Shown: positions 55,269 to 64,000 of the stretch, piece after piece
How the letters are laid out: each line of letters begins with the position of its first letter
How positions within the stretch are numbered: the first letter of the stretch is position 1
Assembly: GCF_027744825.2 (NCBI RefSeq)
Contig: NC_071334.1
Span: forward strand, 58,223,437 to 58,287,436
Length of the DNA stretch: 64,000 bases
Direction: 5' to 3'
Source of the DNA: Synchiropus splendidus
Taxonomy: Eukaryota > Chordata > Actinopteri > Syngnathiformes > Callionymidae
Program-made: the position numbers and the translations under genes
Notes under the pieces: generated by a model
The model's database searches: none
What the model was told of the DNA's origin: nothing
The model's input: the letters and a program-made list of their open reading frames with translations, nothing else

Positions 55269-55306
55269 TGGCCTGAGGTTTCATGAAACACTGTCCTTAT
55301 TTGCAG
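55269..55306. mobile_element. palindromic MITE, left-arm fragment
   Basis: Only the outer left arm is present (ggcctgaggtttcatgaaac, then actgtccttatttgcag). It stops abruptly where a different dispersed repeat begins near 55307, so it was probably truncated by that insertion or by deletion. Confidence 0.45.
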
Positions 55307-55900
55307 TGTCATGGTGGCAAATGAACAGATCGCGGCTGGTGTAGTAAATTTAACAAGGTTTAATGCACAGAAAATACAGAAAAACTGGACACCAACAGAA
55401 AACGAGAAAACTAAGGACGTCGCCACCAAAACACAGACGAGGGGAACACACAGGGACAGGGAAAAAAACAGTAACCGAAAATAGGCGAATTAAAGTCAAG
55501 CCTAAATAACGGGGACAACAAAAACACACTCGGATAAAGTTGAGGCCCAAACAACGAAAAGCGCTTGGTGATGGAATAAACATACACACACAAGGAGGAA
55601 AGCCAACAAGAGGAAACAAAAGGGAAACACTCACACGAAGCATGAGGCTAATAGTAAAGGGCAGAAAACAAATGAGGAAGAAACCAAGAACGCGGCAGAA
55701 AAGACACACAACCACAATCTAGAGTTATTGAACACTCTGGAGAAGATCATGACGCAAAGTAGCAATCTGGCAACACAGACTGGAATCAAGGTGTTGAAAT
55801 CAGTGAAGTTTGATCGGCCGATGGGTTTCAGCTGTGTTATTGTGAAGGCGATCAGGAAAACAGGAAATGGAAACAACACACAAGAGGACCGGAAATAAAC
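55307..55900 (-). repeat. dispersed fish repeat, minus orientation, family uncertain
   Basis: Read on the minus strand this stretch starts with a polypurine/pyrimidine mix typical of a common teleost dispersed repeat. It contains a segment resembling cctgatcgccttcacaataac and ends in attaaaccttgttaaattt, followed by actacaccagcc. It has no intact coding capacity; the apparent 121- and 97-residue minus frames lie wholly inside it and are not treated as genes. Its sequence recalls non-autonomous repeats common in percomorph genomes, but I cannot assign it to a superfamily. Its left boundary abuts a truncated MITE arm. Confidence 0.4.
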
Positions 55901-55929
55901 TAAAAGCACACGAAAACCGAACATGGATG

Positions 55930-56050
55930 GATGGTCTCATCAGGTTCTATCAGTTTCGCTTCATTGAAATGTTGTTTAAATACAAGGGGTCCAGGACAAA
56001 GAGTGCCATCTAGTAATTTGGACTTTGTTTTGTGAAACCTCATCTGCTCA
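55930..56050. mobile_element. palindromic MITE, degenerate copy
   Basis: The right arm is clear: gagtgccatctagtaattt, then a spacer, then ttgtgaaacctcatctgc. The left arm (tctcatcaggttctatcag) is badly diverged. It belongs to the family of copy A at 54935 and has no coding content. Confidence 0.4.
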
Positions 56051-56869
56051 TCGCGTGTTGAAGGAGCAGTAACTGAACATTGTGTCACCAGGATGCTTGA
56101 AAGTTGAATCATTTCAGAGATTAGCTGTTGTATTAACTCAAATGTCTTGTTTTTACAAACAGAGTCTGCATGGAACTACAGAATTCCCCCAAAAATCTAA
56201 TCATTAATCCTGAAAATGCAGTGAAAATTCATCTATTTATTCAGTAAATAAACCAAAGTATCCTCTGGCTGGTTTGTGGAAAAACACTGTCATTGATCAA
56301 CAAAATAGTTGAACCAGGATTGTGTAAAAACAAATATGCTCCTGTTAGCTGCAAACAGCCCTCTAAACTGCTTCTTCTAACTTCATGGATAGTGGTGTAA
56401 AAGGAACTTCCTCCCATGCTTTGAGAAAGTGCATAATAGAGAGACTATAATTCAAGCAGATATCTTGGACTCAAGCAATATATCAGGAGCGCTCAATGTT
56501 TATTCCTCCTCTTATTGCCCCCAAACTTCCTGTCTTTAGTTCATTCATCTTACTTTTTCTTGTCTAATGTGCGCTTCTTTCCGTTTTCGTGTTCCAGGCT
56601 TTCCTGCTGACTGTGCTGAAAGGTTCCGAGCAGCTGTTGAGAACAGTCCATGTTAATATTTGTTGATTAATGGGCCTTTAAAAGAAATCCCTTGCACATC
56701 TGGTGTGATGACAAATGTAACTATCTCAGCTGCACTGTAACAGGATTTGTTATTTAAAATGTTAGTTCAGAGTGTTACTAACATGGTGTTAACACCATTA
56801 TTTCAAAGTTCAGAAAAGCTGAAAAAAAACGGCTTCATGCTACACAATTTACAATGTGCGCGTGTGTGT
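56051..56869. other. no recognisable gene; distal upstream flank of lysozyme
   Basis: Between the MITE cluster and the MITE that adjoins the lysozyme promoter. AT-rich, with no coding signal. Confidence 0.45.
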
Positions 56870-57095
56870 TTGCTTATCCTGCTTTGTGGGGACATTTGAC
56901 TGGACCTCACAAGCCTGAATTTGAGGATGAAGACTTCAAAAAACTGTGTCATTATAATTGGGTTTATGTGTGGTCCAGAGTCCTAGTTCAGTTTAGCCAT
57001 TTGTTTTGGATGGTTAGGTTTAGGGTGAGAGGCTGGGGAAAGCATGATGACAAAGAGAAACCCAATGTCCCAACAAGGATATGTGTGTGTGTCAC
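56870..57095. mobile_element. MITE-like repeat with gtggggaca ends, just upstream of lysozyme
   Basis: The left end carries ctttgtggggacatttgact. The right end carries the approximate inverse, aatgtcccaacaaggatatg. Between them are gggtttatgtgtggtccag and tggttaggtttagggtgaga. These match the layout of a very widespread teleost MITE with TGTGGGGAC termini and a ggttaggg-type core. Its right end is about 240 bp from the lysozyme start codon, so it may contribute promoter-proximal sequence. The 86-residue frame inside it is not a gene. Confidence 0.55.
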
Positions 57096-57265
57096 TGCAA
57101 AAACAAGGGAGTAAGATCACAAAAACTCAATGAAACAGCATATTAAATATGTAATGATCTTCGAATGACAGTAATTAAATATAAGCCCATGAAAAGAATT
57201 TTCACCACCAACAAAGTGGAAAGGCTCAAAGTTCAAACAGGTTCCAAAGTTCGTGTTTAAACTGG

Positions 57266-57286
57266 TTTATAGTGGAAGCTTCCACT
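57266..57286 (+). promoter_or_regulatory. probable lysozyme core promoter: TATA-like box and 16-bp palindrome
   Basis: A TATA-like tttatag at 57266-57272 lies about 60 bp before the lysozyme start codon, which would leave a 5' UTR of roughly 35 bases. A perfect 16-bp palindrome, agtggaagcttccact, follows directly at 57271-57286. It presents a GGAAG core on each strand, the kind of core bound by Ets-family factors. The positions are seen in the sequence; promoter function is inferred. Confidence 0.45.
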
Positions 57287-57332
57287 GTGGCTTTGAAGGA
57301 CACATTTTGTGGAACATAACTGAAGGTACAGC

Positions 57333-59296
57333 ATGAGGGGCCTGGTGTTCCTACTTTTGTTCAGTTTGGCTGGTGCCAAATTATACGAGCGCTGTGAACT
57401 GGCCCGTGTTCTGAAGAATAAGGGCATGGCGAACTACCACGGTGTCAGTCTGGCCGATTGTGAGTACAAGTCTGATGGTTTTCATTTGGAGGAGCTCACT
57501 GGGTATCAACAAGTAGGAAGTCATGTGTACAATGCCTTGCAATGTAATAAGTGTGGGGCCATCTTGTTACTCGATGCTGATCCATGGTAAGTGAAGGCAA
57601 GACGACGTGACTCAACAAGTGTTTGGGACCCATGTTTGGTCCCATCTATCATATCTAATCTAACTTATTGATGGGTCAATGAGGTTTCTTGAAACAGTGT
57701 CAGAATTTCAGAGGCCACTAGATGGCACTGCCTGCTTTATAATGTACAGCTTTGAACAACTAGTCAAATGAAACCTCACATCATTTCTAAAAACCAAGAG
57801 TGCCACCAGAAATGTAGGACGCTGTTTCACCACCACTGCGGTACTGTTTCTCTATAGCTCAGTGACATGAAGTGCATAGAACAAAATTCTGTTCTGCTTC
57901 TATCCTGCAGTTTCATCAACTTAAATGTACTGTCCATCAGGGCAGTCTCATCTAGTACCCGTCCTCATGGATGTTTTTGGTTATAGACATCGCATTGTGT
58001 ACCGTAGTACAAGTGCAACTAGTGCACTGGTGCCCTATTTTGATCAATAACACACATTTATTTTCCATAATAATAGTTCAACTCTCAAAATAACTCAAAA
58101 TGATTTGTTTCAGGGCTTCATTTTCTCATATCATTCTTATCAATCATTTTATGATTGACATTGAGAATCTGAATACAATAGAAGCATGGAATTTTATGAA
58201 ACAAACTGGAACAATCAAACAATAATTTCAGTTTTCTCTCAACATTTGACTTTTCCTTTTTACCTTGTTACATAAGTATGTATAATCTAGGATTTCCCAT
58301 CATATTATCCCATCACACCAGTCACATATGTTGTGGTAGTACAGCGCAGAACCTCTACTAGAAGGGAGGATAAAGAGGAAAATGTTTCTTTGTTTGACCT
58401 GCAACAAGGTGAAGAACATGAGACAAAAGTTGTGGAATCATATTCATCCAGAAATACATCTCTGTCATCCTTGTGACTGACTGTCCAGGGGTTTGTCTTT
58501 CCACCTGGGAGTCGAGCCTGGACACCTCAGCTGTCAATCGTAACAGTGATGGCTCGAGTGACTACGGCATCTTCCAGATCAACAGTCGATGGTGGTGCGA
58601 AGACGGACAAACCCCACGATCTGTCAACACCTGTGGAATCAGTTGCAGTGGTCAGTGACTGCAATACAGCTTATTAGCCAAATAGAGGTCATTAGAATTG
58701 TCACTGTGGTTCAGCTTTCTTTCCAGCATGTCATCGTGGTCACGGATCATTTACCATACCCATTTCAAATGACTTCACCTACCTGTTTTCATTTCACTAG
58801 TTCACTAGCTTGTGTGTTTATCATCCATTAAACCATAGTAAACACCGCTGCAGGTGGAGGTTAAATAAAACGAGCAATCGATGAAAGGCAAGTTGCAATC
58901 CTAAATGGAATTTCATTTTCACCTTGAGGGGCATATCTGTCTGGAAATGTTTCTGATGTGGTATTTTGAAAAATCTTTACACCAGCTGAACCCTGACTCC
59001 TCAAAAGTGGAGCCAGAGAATACGAAACAGTGTTGATGCTATACTTCTTAACCTAGAGCTCCTGACGGATGACATCAGCACGGCAGTCACCTGCGCCAAG
59101 CGGGTGGTTCGGGACCCGAATGGCATCAGAGCCTGGTAAATCATCTGACTTATACACCTGAAACATTAACTGCACACGTGACATGGATCGTGATCAAGCT
59201 CTGTCTGCTTTTAGGGTGGCATGGCGGGTACATTGTGAGGGAAAAGACCTGACGCCGTACCTGAATGGATGTGGACTTGCTACCACAACTCTGTGA
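57333..59296 (+). CDS. lyz: c-type lysozyme (peptidoglycan N-acetylmuramidase), four exons, intact
   Basis: Secreted glycoside hydrolase family 22 enzyme that cleaves the beta-1,4 bond between N-acetylmuramic acid and N-acetylglucosamine in bacterial cell walls; an innate defence protein. Coding exons are 57333-57459, 58489-58650, 59057-59135 and 59215-59296 (127, 162, 79 and 82 nt), joined in phase by GT/AG introns of 1029, 406 and 79 bp. Exons 2 and 3 have the lengths usual for vertebrate lysozyme. The product is 149 residues: a 15-residue signal peptide ([15 protein letters not shown]) and a mature protein starting KLYERCELA. Catalytic Glu35 and Asp52 are present, as are cysteines 6, 30, 64, 76, 80, 94, 115 and 127 and substrate-cleft Trp62, Trp63 and Trp108. 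Acidic residues at 91 and 92 needed for calcium binding are missing (Ala-Val), so it is a non-calcium lysozyme. The mature chain is 134 residues, slightly longer than the usual 128-130, with a Thr-rich end after the last Cys. The start has A at -3. Identification is very secure. Confidence 0.97.
57671..57860. mobile_element. palindromic MITE within lysozyme intron 1
   Basis: Left arm: caatgaggtttcttgaaac, agtgtcagaatttcag, then aggccactagatggcac. Right arm: agtgccaccagaaatgtag, then gctgtttcaccaccactgc. The spacer resembles that of the copy at 54935 (ataatgtacagctttgaac versus ataatgtttggctttta). It sits entirely inside intron 1 and does not touch the splice sites. Confidence 0.55.
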
Positions 59297-59416
59297 TCCT
59301 GTCTTTACAGGCCAAACTGAAGAGTAAACGACACACCTGCCTTCTAACAACTTCATGGGAAAAAAATCTTGATTGATTTCACTTGAGGATGGCTGTTTTT
59401 GTTGAAAAAAAGTTGA

Positions 59417-59433
59417 AATAAATGATGAATAAA
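59417..59433 (+). terminator. lysozyme polyadenylation signals (two AATAAA)
   Basis: Two canonical AATAAA hexamers lie at 59417-59422 and 59428-59433, about 120 and 132 bases after the lysozyme stop codon. They imply a short 3' UTR of about 140-160 bases. No other AATAAA lies between the stop codon and this pair. Confidence 0.7.
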
Positions 59434-59671
59434 ATGATAACTGAAAGTAAATCTCTCTCAGAGGTTAAAAACAAAGAAAGAAAACAAGGTAAGCCTGTTT
59501 CTTGTTTGCATCTTACAACGTATATGATCAGTAATAGTATATATGTCATTGATGGACCACCGCCTCTGAAACTTTTCAATAGTCTCAGACTTATTACCAA
59601 CAAATAAGTTGCTTTTTCAGCCACTCTCAATGACTGGAGCTATAAGCCAAGAGCCGCCCACTTGTGATTGG

Positions 59672-59840
59672 TTGATAGGGTTTCATCAAGCAGGGTCCTA
59701 ATTTTCAGAACTCAATAGGTCTTGGTTTAAAAATGAGGTGAGAAATAGCTGTTCAAAGCCCACGATTATACAGCAGCACGTGCCACATGCTGGTGGCCTC
59801 TGAAAATTACAACTCTGTTTCATGAAACCTCATCAGCCCA
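59672..59840. mobile_element. palindromic MITE downstream of lysozyme
   Basis: Left arm gatagggtttcatcaagcag with cctaattttcagaactc; right arm gtggcctctgaaaattac, then tctgtttcatgaaacctc. The two arms are inverted copies of each other. This copy lacks the extra 19-base block in the right arm seen in the copies at 54935 and 57671, so it is the shorter form. Confidence 0.55.
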
Positions 59841-59924
59841 TCACTACCACCGACTACTCACGTCATCCTAGCTTTCAGATCAACCCATCCCGACCCACAG
59901 AAACCAAGAAGCTCTGGACTGCAG

Positions 59925-60116
59925 TCAGTATTTCCTGGTGCATCCCAGTCCAAGTGGCCCGGCAAAGGCTTTCTCTGTCTTGATCCTCTTCTTCTTCATG
60001 GGTTCAGGATGCTGTATGGTGTCTGTGGAAGTGCTTTCCAGGTGCAGGTGCTGGGAAAACTCCATAACTGGCGGATGTTCCGTGGCTGGAGTAGCGTAAC
60101 CCGCATCCCCACCTTG
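59925..60116 (-). other. 63-codon open stretch of coding-like composition, no start, unidentified
   Basis: The minus strand is open for 63 codons ending at TGA 59925-59927. It lacks an early ATG; the first Met is 18 codons in. The peptide has a natural-looking mix, including EFSQHLHLESTSTDTIQ and the basic PMKKKRIKTEKAFAG. A possible internal splice acceptor (gagttttcccag) lies just before the codons for HLHLES. No poly(A) signal or donor clearly belongs to it. It could be a terminal exon, an exon of the gene at 63 kb, a pseudogene fragment, or chance. I do not recognise a family. Confidence 0.2.
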
Positions 60117-61589
60117 TTATTCTTCTTATTCCAAGGTCCCAAAGTAATCACAGATCTTCCCTCTAGAGAATGTTACCTCTGATACCGATGCACCGAGGCC
60201 AGTTCAGGCCAATGGGCAGGAATTTCTTGTTCTTGTATGCACTCCTGCCTTTCATTTCGGAGTAGTTTTATGCAATGCTTCACCCTAAACGCGAAATGGC
60301 CGTAACAGATGCTTGGCAAAACGATGATGTTTTAGATGAGTGGCAATACAGACCACTGAGGGTATAAAACTTTGGCGTCAATATTCAGTAGTGGCGAAAC
60401 ACTGGTTCTCATGTCACACTAACAAGCTTTTTAATGTTTCCAGATTTGAATCACAGCCTTGGTAGCCATAGTAACTGAAGCTGGGTTGAAGCAACATCAT
60501 TCTTCTGTTAGCACTACGGGAAACAGTGAGTTCTTGGCAGTCAAAATCATTTTGGGGAACTGAAGCATTATGAAACTGGTAGGTTGATCACCAGTGCACC
60601 AGAATTGATGACAAGTTGACCTGTTTGGAATAGAACCAAATTCAGATATTCAAACATTCTGGTAAGTAAAGTTTGGCGAGTCTCTCATATTATTCCTCCA
60701 TGGAGCTGCATGGCCCAAAGTGAGATGGAAGAATATGAATCTACATTAATTGGTATGATGACAACCATCTGATGCAGATGTCAAAATCCATATTCCATCA
60801 AGCATCATCACATGCCCACATTTCAGCTGCCACTTTCAACAAACTTCCCTCTGCTCCCCGCGTTCCCCCCACTGGCAACACAGTAGCATCACTTATAGCC
60901 CTTAAACATTTTCAGATGCCGAGCACGAAGAGAGCTGCTGTTAGAGGACAGAATGGGATTCCCCGGCGGAGCCGATGAGAGGGAGGCACAGCAGCATCTG
61001 GCAGCGAGGCAGGAATTTTAATGTGTCGATGCAGTGATCAGAAACTGGCATCATAGAGCCATTAGCAGATGCAAATGAGAGCAGCACTGGCAGGCTGGTT
61101 TGTGCCACACTGTCTTCTATAATCACACATCCAGAGTGAAACATCACTCGCTTCAGGTGCCAGTGTTCTGTCATCATTACCAGACCACCCAAGACTGGCG
61201 TTTGTTTTCTACATGTAAATATCAACAAATGCACATTTTGATTTGTCGCACAATTTCTTTGCCACGTGACTTGAAGTGTCATGCTATTGGCTGTGGGAAA
61301 GAAAAAAAAATCCAAATCAAGGATGCAAATGAAACATGGTCATTCATTTGTTTGCTGGACTCACTTAAGGAGGGTGGGCTTGGAGCAGATCTGAGTCTCC
61401 TTCTCCGTATATAAATCGGCCGCAGTAGTTGGCCACTATAGTGACGACCCAGATCCCTAAAGAGGTGCTTCATCTTTACACTGGCAGGAGAACATCTGTC
61501 AGTCACACCCTGACATGCTGGTTGGGCATCTACCGCTCCTCCTTTACCCTGCAACATTCTGATATTCTTAGTCACATCGTCTGTCTCAT
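60117..61589. other. no recognisable gene
   Basis: Frames of up to 124 codons lie on both strands around 60.9-61.6 kb but overlap each other and show no family signature. The 60.93-61.09 kb part looks less AT-rich and could be conserved non-coding sequence. Confidence 0.45.
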
Positions 61590-61670
61590 AGTCATCTCCA
61601 TCTGTCCCACCCTGCCTGCACTCTCTTCTTCACCTCCCTTGATCACTGTCTATTACTTTGGAACACATCT
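61590..61670 (-). pseudogene. short RTE-type LINE remnant
   Basis: Plus-strand gtcccaccctgcctgcactc followed by tcttcttcacctcccttgat is the antisense of the RTE-like segment also present at 13750-13800. It is a small fragment with no coding value. Confidence 0.4.
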
Positions 61671-62674
61671 CTAAATAGCATTTCGTTCATCTGTAAAGGC
61701 TATTTACTCAGACTCTTATATTGGTGTCCCTTTTGAATATAATCAATTTTAGACTCTCGTGAGCACTGACTCGCAACACAGTCTGGTTTCCTGCATGAAG
61801 AACACAGTCATCCACTTTCCTGTCTTTCATCAAATTCCATTTTACCTCATCGGTTGGTAGGAATCCTGCAGATGATCTCACTATCTGCACTTTCTAGCTC
61901 CTCCCACGGACAAATCAACATGCCCCATGCCTTCAGTGCAATTTTGCTTAGTAGTGGATTTGATTTCAAGCTAATGTATTTTCCATGCCGCAGAATGACT
62001 CTGAATTTGGCCCCTGGGACTTGAGTTTGACTCCAGGATTAAGGACCATCTGAAGCTGTTGGAAAAACAAACAGAGAATGCAATCGTAGAGGCAGACAAA
62101 GAACAAAAAACATGGGCTCACAGGGAGACGTGCTGAAGCTCTCTTTAATGAATTTCACTAGATGTCAGTCTATTACAAACCCAGGCTATTTAAAACCCCT
62201 TATGTGACTCTCCCCCTTAGTGATGGTATTGTGACTAAAGCGCACAGCCATTTGATGGGGTTTGAATAGCAGTTTGACACATTATCAAATGTAGAATGAA
62301 TGGAGCACCATCCCATAGTTAACCTGAACCGCCATCTTTTTTTCACTTGTCACGCAAATAATTTGTGGCCATGTGACACTGGAGGCTTTTGTCACAGTAG
62401 TACGCAAAAGGCAAATTTCCCAACGTTTATATATGACGACATGGGAGTGAGGATGGGCAGATCTGACATGCTTCATTTGAGTAAACTTGCAGGGCTCTGG
62501 AAAACAAAACTTCGAAAAATATCTGATCTAGGAAAAGAAAACCTGTTTGAAAGCGCAGATAAAAGATTGATAATTCTTCTTCTCCATTTTGATCTCTGAT
62601 GTCTGGTCACTCAAAATAGAAGAGTTCTTGTATGTTTGCGGTATAGTGGGATTAAAAACAAAAGACAAAAAGTC
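61671..62674. other. intergenic, no recognisable gene
   Basis: Lies between a LINE scrap and the predicted poly(A) site of the minus-strand gene. The 99-codon plus frame at 62300 has no signature. Confidence 0.45.
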
Positions 62675-63038
62675 AAGACATTTGAGAATATATACATTTA
62701 TTTTTCTCCAGTCTCCAAATGTACACACAAGTTCTGTTAAGGTATAAAAACGGTCTTAAATAAGCATATTGTTCAACACGTTCTTTTGAACTCTCATTGA
62801 ATAATTAAAACCCCTGCAGAAGGTTAATAAACAAACGGCAGTTTTGACACCTCGAGAGACAGAGCAAGGAGAGTCAGCAAAAGCCGTCCAGCAGTTTGCT
62901 ACTTGACTTTGGATTATTTAAAACAAACAAAAAGGAGAAATCAAACTCAAGATTATTTAAAGAGCATTTTTCAAAAGTGACATAAAAATAAATATCGCTG
63001 CAAGGATCGGAGGCTTCGCTCTGAGCTGGTTGTTGTTC
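62675..63038 (-). other. 3' UTR and poly(A) signal of the minus-strand gene
   Basis: Downstream of the TAG at 63039 the minus strand runs about 340 bases to an AATAAA (plus-strand tttatt at 62697-62702), with cleavage expected near 62675. The stretch is A/T-rich with no open frame. It is read as the 3' UTR of the exon at 63039-63247; the boundary is inferred. Confidence 0.4.
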
Positions 63039-63247
63039 CTATTGCTGCCGCGGTTTCTTGTATCTTAACGGTCCTGATATTAATGGCATGTGTTCGACGC
63101 TCCTGCTGCTGCGCGTCTGCTCATCCAGGGAGAAGCTTCTCGTACCCAGAAGATAAGAGTCCGACAGATCAGTAGAAGTCTGTGCATTTTTGGTTTGTCT
63201 GGAGTAAGATGATGTGGAAACCTGAGGCTTGTTGTTAGACTGTAATT
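63039..63247 (-). CDS. probable last coding exon of an unidentified gene (partial)
   Basis: On the minus strand a pyrimidine-rich splice acceptor (ttttctgtccacag) opens an exon at 63247. The exon stays open for about 69 codons to a TAG at 63039-63041. The first two bases complete a codon begun in the previous exon, which lies beyond the part I can read. The predicted C-terminus is hydrophilic and rich in Ser, Thr, Arg and Gln, with stretches such as SYLLGTRSFSLDEQTRSS and a basic end RYKKPRQQ. There is no membrane segment or recognised domain; it looks like a disordered tail. A 3' UTR with AATAAA follows in the right direction. The gene would be transcribed toward lysozyme, with most of it off the right edge. 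I do not recognise the family. A chance open frame is possible, but acceptor, frame and poly(A) signal agree. Confidence 0.5.
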
Positions 63248-64000
63248 CTGTGGACAGAAAACAGGGAGGAAACTTCATTTATTTGTGACTAAAATCAATC
63301 CAAGACAAACAAACACAACACAGAGTGATTAACAATCATTATTTTCCACTGCACGCGGTCCGGGCATAAAAGAAAGAGACTGTTTGCAGCTTTTACAAGT
63401 CTGCTTTGCCTGCTCTCTTTATCCGGTCATTAGTTTGAATGTTTTCATTTGGAGCACACTCCTGCTGAAACACCCACAGTCTGTGGCTGACCACGCCCCT
63501 GTCAGGCCCCAAGTGTCAGCAGTTCTACCAGCGGCACCTAGCAAGCCTCGAGCGACTGCTACCTTCAGGCCCGTGCAGTCGGCCCTGTCAGTCGTGTCCG
63601 CACAAGTCCTGCGTTGGAAAGGCCTTTCATCAATCCTTCCATCACTTTTGTGAAACCTTTTGTATCTGTAGATTTATATTTCATCATAAAACCTCTACCG
63701 CATTGTCGGTCCACACCTCTGTCTCTTCCCGCAATGAATTTGTTATGCTACTCAGCTAACACTATGTATATCACATTATTTTAGGTTGTTTTCAGTGGAT
63801 CTGAACAGGCAGTGCTTTTATGAGGAACGTTTTTAAAACTGGCAGTGAAAATGAATGGCGATGCCGTGTGGATGGAGCAAAACATATCTGTTTCCAGGTT
63901 TAGACTGCTATGCAGCATTGTGCTCAAGCTTCTTACTGAGCATGTGCTGTGTCGTTTTCTTTGTTTGACGCAGGGTTTGAAATTTTTGCTAGTGTTTTTT
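63248..64000 (-). other. probable intron of the minus-strand gene, to the window edge
   Basis: Follows the splice acceptor at 63248-63249 on the minus strand. No second exon could be recognised before the edge. The 89-codon plus frame at 63384 has no signature. Confidence 0.35.

Noticed and set aside
55350..55924. Minus-strand frames of 121 and 97 codons and a 60-codon plus frame
   Set aside because: All fall within a dispersed fish repeat.
56854..57114. 86-codon plus frame just upstream of lysozyme, considered as an upstream exon
   Set aside because: It coincides with a MITE and lacks splice links to lysozyme.
57460..57590. Continuation of the lysozyme first frame to a stop at 57588, considered as a truncated 85-residue product
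   Set aside because: A consensus gtgagt donor at 57460 and the in-phase downstream exons show that this is intron 1.
1..64000. CRISPR arrays, phage genes, bacterial operons, tRNA and rRNA genes
   Set aside because: None were seen; spaced direct repeats, cloverleaf sequences and ribosomal RNA blocks are absent on reading.

Overview
The window is nuclear genomic DNA from a teleost fish, most likely a percomorph. Three things point that way. There is an interrupted c-type lysozyme gene with the vertebrate exon pattern and a fish-like protein. There are decayed Tc1 transposons and non-LTR retrotransposons of types common in fish. There are also many (CA)n and A/T-rich simple repeats. The sequence is AT-rich and shows no bacterial-type operons.

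Most of 1-56.8 kb has no gene I can recognise. The open frames there are short, lack family signatures and mostly fall in repeats. Dispersed mobile-element debris fills parts of it. It includes an RTE-type LINE fragment split by a later insertion (12.8-13.8 kb), a Tc1 deletion derivative next to a LINE with a restriction-like endonuclease domain (14.96-15.96 kb), and a (TAATA)n tract (16.3 kb). It also includes two copies of one small DNA element (25.7-26.0 and 45.3-45.6 kb), a 106-bp MITE (27.2 kb), and a non-autonomous element (29.4-30.1 kb). Further along are an internally deleted LINE (30.8-31.5 kb), a 712-bp TA-flanked mariner-like MITE (34.6-35.4 kb), LINE tails (37-38 kb), a (CA)n tract (42.5 kb) and a second Tc1 relic (48.8-49.8 kb).

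The gene-bearing part is 57-64 kb. An intact four-exon lysozyme C gene (57,333-59,296, + strand) keeps both catalytic acids and all eight cysteines, with clean splice sites and poly(A) signals. Copies of one palindromic MITE lie on both sides of it and inside its intron 1, and a second MITE family sits about 240 bp upstream of the start codon. At 62.7-63.25 kb the minus strand carries what looks like the terminal exon and 3' UTR of a second gene. That gene runs off the right edge and I could not identify it. It would be convergent with the lysozyme gene.

I found no tRNA, rRNA, CRISPR, bacterial or phage system. The points most worth a second look are the MITE cluster around lysozyme, the unidentified minus-strand gene, the two related elements of which only one carries a 16-bp minisatellite, and the Tc1 deletion derivative.
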